Shown here: piece after piece, positions 1-5,439 of the stretch
Position numbering within the stretch: position 1 is the stretch's first letter
Layout of the letters: each line of letters starts with the position of its first letter
From: Flavobacteriales bacterium
GTDB lineage: Bacteria; Bacteroidota; Bacteroidia; Flavobacteriales_D; Sanyastnellaceae
NCBI GenBank assembly: GCA_947457325.1
Contig: CANGVU010000112.1
Location: 1 to 5,439, forward strand
Direction of reading: 5' to 3'
Length of the DNA: 5,439 nucleotides
Program-made: the position numbers and the translations under genes
Notes under the pieces: model-generated
The model's input: the letters and a program-made list of their open reading frames with translations, nothing else
Database searches by the model: none
Told to the model about the DNA's origin: nothing

Positions 1-29
1 AGACCACGATGGATGATTGAGGTCACTGT

Positions 30-704
30 TTATTTTCTTTTGACAGAGAACAATTGAGCAGGCTTGTGCAAAACACCGCTTTGCTTTTCTTCCAAAGGTT
101 CTACTGTATTGGTTCGTAAAATATTTTTTCTGAAATTTCTCTTGTCCAATTTTTTATCCAAGATGATCTCATACAATTTCTGCAGTTGAGAGAGGGTGAA
201 TTTTTCTGGTAATAATTCAAATCCAATATGGTCAGCCATCAATTCATGACGCAACACCTTGAGCGCTTCAGCCACAATCTCGTTGTGATCAAAAGCCAAG
301 TTGGGAATCTTGTACACGTCTACCCATTGCGCCTTCTTGGCAAAGGAGGCAGCTTGTGGATTGAAATCGTCCATCTTCACCAAAGAGTAGTAACCTACCG
401 TAATAACCCTTCTTTCAGGATGGGTTCTAAAGCTCCGCAACCAATCGCGGTCTTTTAAACCACTTACTCGATTAGGGTCACCAAAGGAGTGAAACTGTTT
501 CAGGTAGATGCCCTGAAGGCTCGTTAATTCGTTCAGGATGCGCTGCGCAGCTTCATTAAGCCCTTCGTCCTCTTGAACCAAATCACCAGGCACTGCTTTT
601 TGAGGTTTGATGGTTTTCCCATCGGGTTGCTTCTGTTCTATGAGAAGTACTTTTAATTCATCTTCATCAAATCCAAAGACAACGCAGTCAACCGATACAT
701 CCAT
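30..704 (-). CDS. NUDIX-winged-helix transcriptional regulator, NrtR/AraR-like
   Basis: Probable DNA-binding sugar- or nucleotide-sensing repressor, 224 aa. Residues 1 to about 155 form a NUDIX-like domain. The NUDIX box region (about 40-66) is degenerate: where active enzymes have REUxEExG, this protein has RILNELTS at 55-62, so two of the three acidic residues and the glycine are missing and hydrolase activity is unlikely. The AFDHNEI segment (137-143) is typical of this group. Residues about 164-220 (LLPEKFTLSQLQKLYEIIL, then KRNFRKNIL, ending near HKPAQLF) match the C-terminal winged helix of NrtR-type regulators. In Bacteroides the related AraR controls arabinose genes; other NrtR proteins control NAD synthesis. 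The gene is divergent from pfkA, and the palindrome at 760-784 lies between them, which suggests it regulates both itself and the glycolytic genes. The ligand cannot be read from the sequence. The ATG at 702-704 is the natural start, because the NUDIX fold begins immediately (MDVSVDCVVFGF). Confidence 0.88.
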   Translation of the reverse strand: MDVSVDCVVFGFDEDELKVLLIEQKQPDGKTIKPQKAVPGDLVQEDEGLNEAAQRILNELTSLQGIYLKQFHSFGDPNRVSGLKDRDWLRSFRTHPERRVITVGYYSLVKMDDFNPQAASFAKKAQWVDVYKIPNLAFDHNEIVAEALKVLRHELMADHIGFELLPEKFTLSQLQKLYEIILDKKLDKRNFRKNILRTNTVEPLEEKQSGVLHKPAQLFSVKRK

Positions 705-735
705 TTTATTTGAGGGTTTTTGTGGTAGTTTGTTG

Positions 736-743
736 CGAAAATA
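736..743 (-). promoter_or_regulatory. Candidate -7 promoter element for the NUDIX regulator
   Basis: Read on the minus strand this is TATTTTCG, one mismatch from the Bacteroidota -7 consensus TAnnTTTG. It would place transcription start near 729-730 and give a leader of about 25 nt before the regulator's ATG. No clear -33 TTTG element is visible; that position would fall close to the inverted repeat at 760-784, so a protein bound there could block this promoter. This rests on a short motif match only. Confidence 0.4.
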
Positions 744-759
744 CGGGATGTTGAAAAAT

Positions 760-784
760 AGTTAGTGTAAAAAATACACTAACT
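760..784. promoter_or_regulatory. Perfect inverted repeat, probable operator of the NUDIX regulator
   Basis: Two perfect 10-bp arms, AGTTAGTGTA (760-769) and TACACTAACT (775-784), flank a spacer of five A residues. The site lies between the two divergent candidate promoters, centred about 37 bp upstream of the predicted pfkA transcription start and about 43 bp upstream of the predicted regulator start. Its size, symmetry and position fit the roughly 21-bp palindromic operators used by NrtR-family dimers, and a divergent regulator usually binds such a site. Binding here would cover the -33 region of both promoters, so repression of both genes is the simplest model; activation is possible. No second copy of the full site was noticed in the window. 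Confidence 0.72.
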
Positions 785-795
785 TGAAATTTTGT

Positions 796-803
796 TATAT
801 TTG
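796..803 (+). promoter_or_regulatory. Bacteroidota-type -7 promoter element for pfkA
   Basis: TATATTTG matches the TAnnTTTG consensus of the Bacteroidota primary sigma factor exactly. It ends only 5 bases before the pfkA ATG, so the expected start of transcription falls on or next to the start codon and the mRNA would be leaderless or nearly so. A -33 TTTG is not obvious at the usual distance; that region is occupied by the right side of the inverted repeat at 760-784. Confidence 0.65.
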
Positions 804-808
804 CGATA

Positions 809-1795
809 ATGAATAACAATGGCATAAAGCGAATCGGCGTGCTCACCAGTGGTGGTGACGCACCTGGAATGAACGCTGCAATACGTGCGGTGGTTAGGGC
901 GTGTGTATTTCACAACATCGAAGTGGATGGTATTTTTCAAGGATACACAGGATTGATTGCAGGCGATTTTAAGCGATTGAATGAACGTTCTGTAGCCCGT
1001 ATTTTGGGCAGGGGAGGTACCATTCTAAAAAGTTCGCGCAGCAAAGAATTTTATGAAGCTGAAGGAAGAGCCAAAGCAGCAGAACAACTGAAGAAGCATG
1101 GTGTTGATGCATTGATTGCCATAGGAGGAAACGGTACTTTCACTGGTGCTCATTTGTTGTACCAAGAACATGGAATTCCAGTTATGGGTATTCCTGGTTC
1201 CATTGACAATGATTTGTTTGGCACAGATCATTGCATAGGCTTTGATACAGCAACCAATACCGTTGTGGATGCTGTAGACCGAATCAGAGATACAGCAACT
1301 TCTCACAACCGTTTGTTTTTTGTTGAGGTGATGGGGCGCAACAGCGGCTTCATTGCATTAAAGGCTGGAATTGCAGCGGGTGCCATAGCCATCATTCTGC
1401 CAGAAGATGAAATGAGCGTGGATGAGTTGGTTGATACATTGAAAGCCAGCGAGGAGAGCGGCAAGTCGAGCAGTATCGTTATTGTTGCAGAAGGCAGCAA
1501 GAGTGGTGGAGCTTATGAATTGGCCAAAAAGGTTACCGAGAAATACGCGGAGTATGAGACGCGCGTATCAGTCTTAGGACACTTGCAGCGAGGCGGTGCA
1601 CCCAGTTGTTATGACAGGGTAATATCAAGCCGTATGGGTGTAGCTGCTGTTGAGGGAATTTTACAAGGTAGAAAAGACGTGATGGTAGGTCTTGTCAATG
1701 ATCAAGAATCCTACACATCTCTAGAAGAAAGTATCACGAGGAGAAATATGCCTAATCGTGATGAGTTGCGCATTGCCCGCATTCTTTCGATTTAA
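809..1795 (+). CDS. pfkA: ATP-dependent 6-phosphofructokinase
   Basis: Cytosolic glycolytic enzyme that phosphorylates fructose-6-phosphate to fructose-1,6-bisphosphate; 328 aa, normal length for a bacterial PfkA. Visible motifs, in order: TSGGDAPGMNAAIR (13-26, nucleotide binding), GRGGTILKSSR (67-77), IGGNGTFTGA (105-114), IPGSIDND (128-135, with catalytic base D133), SHNR and VMGRNSG (R168 and R177, substrate phosphate), VAEGS (E228) and VLGHLQRGG (255-263; H258 and R261). Glycines at 109 and 130, equivalent to E. coli G104 and G124, mark the ATP-using rather than the pyrophosphate-using type. Odd point: residue 108 is Asn (codon AAC, 1130-1132) where E. coli has D103 of the GGDGS motif, a magnesium-site residue. 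The start is fixed by alignment, since IKRIGVLTSGG must be near the N-terminus, even though the promoter lies almost on the ATG. It is the first gene of a five-gene same-strand run, with gap following after 40 bp. Confidence 0.95.
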   Translation: MNNNGIKRIGVLTSGGDAPGMNAAIRAVVRACVFHNIEVDGIFQGYTGLIAGDFKRLNERSVARILGRGGTILKSSRSKEFYEAEGRAKAAEQLKKHGVDALIAIGGNGTFTGAHLLYQEHGIPVMGIPGSIDNDLFGTDHCIGFDTATNTVVDAVDRIRDTATSHNRLFFVEVMGRNSGFIALKAGIAAGAIAIILPEDEMSVDELVDTLKASEESGKSSSIVIVAEGSKSGGAYELAKKVTEKYAEYETRVSVLGHLQRGGAPSCYDRVISSRMGVAAVEGILQGRKDVMVGLVNDQESYTSLEESITRRNMPNRDELRIARILSI

Positions 1796-1803
1796 ATAAT
1801 AAC

Positions 1804-1817
1804 GGAACAATTGTTCC
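1804..1817. repeat. Perfect 14-bp palindrome between pfkA and gap
   Basis: GGAACAATTGTTCC is its own reverse complement. It lies 8 bp after the pfkA stop and 18 bp before the gap start. As RNA it can form only a short hairpin (five G-C/A-U pairs with an AATT loop), and no U-run follows, so it is a poor intrinsic terminator. It could be a protein-binding site or an mRNA processing or stability element separating pfkA from the usually more abundant gap message. Its sequence is unrelated to the operator at 760-784. Confidence 0.5.
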
Positions 1818-2816
<999 letters not shown>

Positions 2817-2819
<3 letters not shown>

Positions 2820-2824
2820 ATTTG
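2817..2824 (+). promoter_or_regulatory. Possible internal promoter -7 element after gap
   Basis: TAAATTTG fits TAnnTTTG exactly and overlaps the gap stop codon. If used, transcription would start near 2830-2832 and give a leader of about 78 nt containing the inverted repeat at 2851-2887 before the kinase ATG at 2909. No convincing -33 element is seen at the right distance, and an 8-base degenerate motif in AT-rich DNA can occur by chance, so this is tentative. Confidence 0.3.
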
Positions 2825-2850
2825 AAAGGATTTTGAATAATTAAATAAAA

Positions 2851-2887
2851 GGACAACAGTCAATTGAACAGCAATCGGCTGTTGTCC
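2851..2887 (+). promoter_or_regulatory. Inverted repeat with alternative hairpins before the sugar kinase gene
   Basis: GGACAACAG (2851-2859) pairs perfectly with CTGTTGTCC (2879-2887) across a 19-nt loop. Inside it, AACAGC (2867-2872) can instead pair with GCTGTT (2878-2883) around the 5-nt loop AATCG, using the same 3' arm, so the two stems exclude each other. The 3' side is followed by ATTAAAAC, not a U-run, so it is not a standard terminator for gap on the plus strand. On the minus strand the long stem would be followed by TTTTATTT, but no minus-strand gene ends here. It may be a leader element, an mRNA stabiliser for gap, or a protein site. Confidence 0.5.
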
Positions 2888-2908
2888 ATTAAAACAAAAC
2901 ATGAAACG

Positions 2909-3775
2909 ATGATTTTAATTGCAGACAGCGGATCCACTAAATGTGATTGGGCCCTGATTGACAAGCAAGGCAAGCGCTTGGGAAATTTTGAAACCATGGG
3001 ATTGAATCCATATTTCCATGATGAGACTGTTGTAGAGTCTTCCATCCGTGGGAATGCGCCTTTGGCGCTTTATGCAGACAAAGTGAAGCATATTTTCTTT
3101 TATGGAGCAGGAAGCAGCACAGATGTGATGTGTGCCATCATTGAAAATGGTTTGAAAAAAGTGTTTACCAATGCTGAAATTGTGGTGGACCATGATTTGG
3201 TAGGATGTGCTTATGCAACCTATGATGGGGAAGATTGTATTTCTTGTATTTTGGGAACAGGCTCCAATAGCTGTTCTTTTGATGGAAAAGAAATTCATGA
3301 AGAGGTTCCTTCATTGGCTTTCATTCTAGGAGATGAAGCATCTGGAAGTTACTTTGGTAAAATTTTGCTTCGCGAATACTTCTATCGCAAGTTGCCAGCA
3401 GATTTGAAGGAAGCTTTTGAAGCTACATTTTCCATCTCAAAAGATGAGTTCATATCACGTGTATACCGTGAACCCAATGCCAATGTTTTCTTGGCCAGCT
3501 TTACGCGTTTCATTGGCGAGCATGCTCACCATCCCCATGTAATCAATTGGGTGGTTCGTGGCATGAGGGAGTTCATTGACATTCATGTTAAGTGCTTTGC
3601 CAATTGGGAAACTGCTCCTGTACATTTTGTCGGTTCGATCTCCCATTATTTTAAACATTGTTTGGAAATTGCAGCGCAACAAGAGGGCATTCGATTGGGC
3701 AGGGTAATCAAAAAGCCCATTGATGGGTTGGTGGATTATCACGTCAAGTATGTATTTGCTAACGCGATTTCTTGA
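2909..3775 (+). CDS. BadF/BadG-type sugar kinase, N-acetylglucosamine-kinase-like
   Basis: Cytosolic ASKHA-fold kinase of 288 aa, the usual size for Bacteroidota members annotated as N-acetylglucosamine kinase or BadF/BadG ATPase. It probably transfers ATP phosphate to a hexose or amino sugar. Motifs: phosphate-1 loop DSGSTKCDW (6-14), GLNPY (31-35), VDHDLVGCAYA (93-103; D96 is the likely catalytic base), phosphate-2 GTGSN (116-120), LGDEASGS (140-147) and an adenosine-motif-like FVGSIS (240-245). The start chosen is the ATG at 2909, which puts the beta strand ILIADSG right at the N-terminus as in the family. A TTG at 2864 would add 15 residues, but it falls inside the inverted repeat and the added residues have no family counterpart. 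It is followed 3 bp later by pgmB, indicating a tight operon. Placed between gap and pgmB it could phosphorylate glucose released by the GH65 phosphorylase; amino-sugar phosphorylation is the alternative. Substrate is not proven by sequence. Confidence 0.87.
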   Translation: MILIADSGSTKCDWALIDKQGKRLGNFETMGLNPYFHDETVVESSIRGNAPLALYADKVKHIFFYGAGSSTDVMCAIIENGLKKVFTNAEIVVDHDLVGCAYATYDGEDCISCILGTGSNSCSFDGKEIHEEVPSLAFILGDEASGSYFGKILLREYFYRKLPADLKEAFEATFSISKDEFISRVYREPNANVFLASFTRFIGEHAHHPHVINWVVRGMREFIDIHVKCFANWETAPVHFVGSISHYFKHCLEIAAQQEGIRLGRVIKKPIDGLVDYHVKYVFANAIS

Positions 3776-3778
3776 TGC

Positions 3779-4438
3779 ATGTTACAAGCCTGTTTGTTTG
3801 ATCTAGACGGCGTGCTGGTGGATACCGCACGCCATCATTTTACAGCTTGGCAACGATTGGCCCAAGAACGCATCGGGGTGACTTTTACCCATCATGACAA
3901 TGAACAATTGAAAGGACTTTCTCGTTTGGAGAGTCTCAATTATATCTTGTCCAAGACCGACCAATCCTTTTCAGATGAAGCGATGCAGGAGATGATGCAT
4001 GTGAAGAATGATTGGTATTTGGAATTGGTCGCGCAACTTACGCCAGAAGAAGCTTTGCCAGGGGCAACGGCTCTGCTGCATTCATTGAAAGCCTCTGGTA
4101 TCAAGACAGGTTTGGGTTCAGCATCCAAAAACGCTCCTCTTATTATAGAGAAATTGGGAATTGCTCATTTATTAGATGTTGTCATTGACGGCAACGTGGT
4201 CTCCAAGTCAAAGCCAGATCCAGAAGTTTTTATTCGTGGTGCGGAAGCATTGAATGTTTCACCTTCAGCAACCATTGTTTTTGAAGATGCCGTCAGCGGA
4301 GTAGATGCAGCAAGGGCTGGAGGATTTTCCTGCGTAGGAATAGGTCTTCCAGAAGATTTGAAACAAGCAGATTTTGTAGTTCCTGATTTGTCATTTATTA
4401 CCATTGAGTTATTGAACCAAAAATTTTTCAGTCATTAA
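3779..4438 (+). CDS. pgmB: Beta-phosphoglucomutase
   Basis: HAD-superfamily mutase of 219 aa that converts beta-D-glucose-1-phosphate to glucose-6-phosphate through a phospho-aspartate enzyme and a glucose-1,6-bisphosphate intermediate. Compared from memory with the Lactococcus lactis enzyme, the active site is intact with the same numbering: nucleophile D8 and acid/base D10 in FDLDGVLVDT, T16 and H20, K45 and R49 in LKGLSR (cap domain), S114 and K117 in SASKN, K145 in SKSKP, and E169-D170 for magnesium. The cap domain spans about residues 17-90. The L. lactis-like K45, R49 and H20 separate it from ordinary phosphoglycolate phosphatases of the HAD family. It starts 3 bp after the kinase stop and ends 12 bp before the GH65 gene. 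The pgmB-GH65 pairing is the classic arrangement for phosphorolysis of maltose, trehalose or related disaccharides. Confidence 0.95.
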   Translation: MLQACLFDLDGVLVDTARHHFTAWQRLAQERIGVTFTHHDNEQLKGLSRLESLNYILSKTDQSFSDEAMQEMMHVKNDWYLELVAQLTPEEALPGATALLHSLKASGIKTGLGSASKNAPLIIEKLGIAHLLDVVIDGNVVSKSKPDPEVFIRGAEALNVSPSATIVFEDAVSGVDAARAGGFSCVGIGLPEDLKQADFVVPDLSFITIELLNQKFFSH

Positions 4439-4440
4439 TA

Positions 4441-4465
4441 CAGTATTTGTATGATTCAGTATTTG
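4441..4465 (+). repeat. Short direct repeat over the GH65 start codon
   Basis: CAGTATTTG occurs at 4441-4449 and again at 4457-4465, a 16-bp period spanning the GH65 ATG at 4451. The first copy is in the 12-bp intergenic gap and the second encodes residues 3-5 of the phosphorylase. It may be chance or a small local duplication. It has no evident function, and TATTTG here does not fit the promoter consensus. Confidence 0.3.
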
Positions 4466-5439
4466 AAAACAGATCCATGGAAGATTATCGAGAAGGGATT
4501 TGATGCTAGATATCACCAAAGTTCAGAAAGTATATTTAGTCTTGGAAACGGTAAATTTGGCCAACGTGCCAATCATGAAGAACTTTACAGCGGAACGCAT
4601 TTAAAAGGCTCTTATGTTGCTGGCGTTTATTATCCGGACAAGACGCGCGTGGGTTGGTGGAAAAATGGATATCCAGAGTATTTTGCAAAAGTCTTGAATG
4701 CTACTGCTTGGCATGGTGTTCGTGTTTTGGCGAATGGAGAAGAGTTGGACTTGGCAACCGTAAGAGTCTCTGATTTCACGCGTGAATTGGACATGAAACG
4801 CAGTGTATTGACTCGATCTTTCATCGCTCATTTTTCCAATGGTACTGATTGTCGTTTTTCTTTCCAGCGTTTTATCAGTATGGCTGATGAAAGCATTGCT
4901 GCCATCGAAATCAAAGTTGAAGCTTTGAGCAATGAAGTGAACCTTGAGATCATTTCATCCATTGATGGCAATGTCAAGAACCACGATGCCAATTATGATG
5001 AAATTTTTTGGGATTCTATTTCATCCTCGGTTGAAAAGGGTAAGGGGTATGTTGCATCAAAAACCAAAAAGACAGGATTTGATTTGTCGGTTGCGATGAC
5101 CCATCATACAGAGGGTCTTGCTTGGATTAAAGATGAGCAACAAACTTCTTTTGTGTCATCAACTTTTCAAGGTCAATTGAACTTACACGAAACGGCAACG
5201 CTGCATAAATTCATTGGTTTGGAGAATTCATTGTATGCCAGTGATGTCATCGAACAATCGCAAGCTCATTGTCTTCGCGCTCAACAGTCGGGCTATGCCA
5301 CATTGTTGGAGAACCATACTGCAGCTTGGGCCAATATATGGGAGATGGCGGACATTGTCATTGAAGGCAACGACGAAGCACAGCAAGGAATTCGCTTCAA
5401 CATTTTCCACTTGAATCAAACCTATACAGGAACCGATGC
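4451..5439 (+). CDS. Glycoside hydrolase family 65 disaccharide phosphorylase, maltose-phosphorylase-like (3' end outside window)
   Basis: The reading frame is open from the ATG at 4451 to the window end: 329 full codons of an expected roughly 750-780. GH65 enzymes cleave alpha-glucosides with phosphate, releasing beta-glucose-1-phosphate. The N-terminal beta-sandwich domain is clear: ESIFSLGNGKFGQR (26-39), EELYSGTHLKGSYVAGVY (43-60), PDKTRVGWWKNGYPEYFAKV (62-81) and FTRELDMKRSVLTRSF (109-124). A helical linker (about 265-298) leads into the start of the catalytic (alpha/alpha)6 barrel with RFNIFHLNQTYTGTD (315-329). The wording of these segments resembles maltose phosphorylases, but the catalytic Glu and the specificity loop lie beyond the window, so trehalose, kojibiose or nigerose activity cannot be excluded. 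No signal peptide is visible, so it is cytosolic. An in-frame TAA at 4436-4438, which is the pgmB stop, rules out an earlier start. The adjacent pgmB consumes its product. Confidence 0.92.
   Translation, partial: MIQYLKTDPWKIIEKGFDARYHQSSESIFSLGNGKFGQRANHEELYSGTHLKGSYVAGVYYPDKTRVGWWKNGYPEYFAKVLNATAWHGVRVLANGEELDLATVRVSDFTRELDMKRSVLTRSFIAHFSNGTDCRFSFQRFISMADESIAAIEIKVEALSNEVNLEIISSIDGNVKNHDANYDEIFWDSISSSVEKGKGYVASKTKKTGFDLSVAMTHHTEGLAWIKDEQQTSFVSSTFQGQLNLHETATLHKFIGLENSLYASDVIEQSQAHCLRAQQSGYATLLENHTAAWANIWEMADIVIEGNDEAQQGIRFNIFHLNQTYTGTD

Noticed and set aside
1..29. Terminator of the NUDIX gene or part of a neighbouring gene
   Set aside because: Only a weak 4-bp GACC/GGTC pairing is seen, and the stretch is too short to assign to any gene.
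228..458. 76-aa plus-strand open frame opposite the NUDIX regulator
   Set aside because: It is antisense to a well-supported gene and its translation resembles no known protein.
2840..2887. Minus-strand intrinsic terminator (long stem followed by TTTTATTT)
   Set aside because: The shape is right, but no minus-strand gene lies upstream of it in that orientation within the window, so it is reported only as an inverted repeat.
2864..2908. TTG start at 2864 adding 15 residues to the sugar kinase
   Set aside because: The extension falls in the inverted repeat, and the family fold begins at the ATG at 2909 (ILIADSGSTK).
5214..5414. 66-aa plus-strand open frame near the window end, and its minus-strand counterpart at 5228-5419
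   Set aside because: Both overlap the GH65 coding frame, which gives a clear family match through the same bases.

Overview
The window looks like a chromosomal piece of a Bacteroidota (Bacteroidetes) genome. Three things point there. The intergenic promoter-like signals have the form TAnnTTTG, with a clean TATATTTG just before pfkA. Start codons are preceded by A/T-rich leaders rather than Shine-Dalgarno sequences. The proteins (NUDIX-winged-helix regulator, BadF-type kinase, maltose-phosphorylase-like GH65) read like Bacteroidota family members. GC content is moderate (low-to-mid 40s percent by eye). Genus cannot be resolved from the sequence alone.

Layout. At the left, on the minus strand, is one gene for an NrtR/AraR-like NUDIX-winged-helix transcription factor (30-704). 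A 104-bp divergent intergenic region follows. It holds a candidate promoter for each direction and, between them, a perfect 10-bp inverted repeat with a 5-bp spacer (760-784) that looks like the regulator's operator. To the right, five genes run in the same direction: 6-phosphofructokinase (pfkA, 809-1795), glyceraldehyde-3-phosphate dehydrogenase (gap, 1836-2819), a BadF/N-acetylglucosamine-kinase-like sugar kinase (2909-3775), beta-phosphoglucomutase (pgmB, 3779-4438) and a GH65 disaccharide phosphorylase cut off by the window end (4451 onward). Gaps between genes are 40, 89, 3 and 12 bp. The first two gaps carry palindromic sequences and the last a short direct repeat. The first 29 bases, downstream of the regulator's stop, show no convincing terminator or gene.

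How the genes fit together. A GH65 phosphorylase splits an alpha-linked glucose disaccharide (maltose is the usual substrate of such relatives) with phosphate into beta-glucose-1-phosphate and a free sugar, usually glucose. PgmB turns beta-glucose-1-phosphate into glucose-6-phosphate. The BadF-type kinase could phosphorylate the released glucose or an amino sugar. PfkA and GAPDH carry the carbon through glycolysis. The cluster therefore reads as an energy-saving alpha-glucoside phosphorolysis route joined to central glycolysis, possibly under one local sugar-sensing NUDIX regulator. The individual genes are well-known families. The less ordinary points are the regulator-operator arrangement over glycolytic genes, the apparently leaderless pfkA, an Asp-to-Asn change in the PFK GGDG motif, and two mutually exclusive hairpins ahead of the kinase gene.
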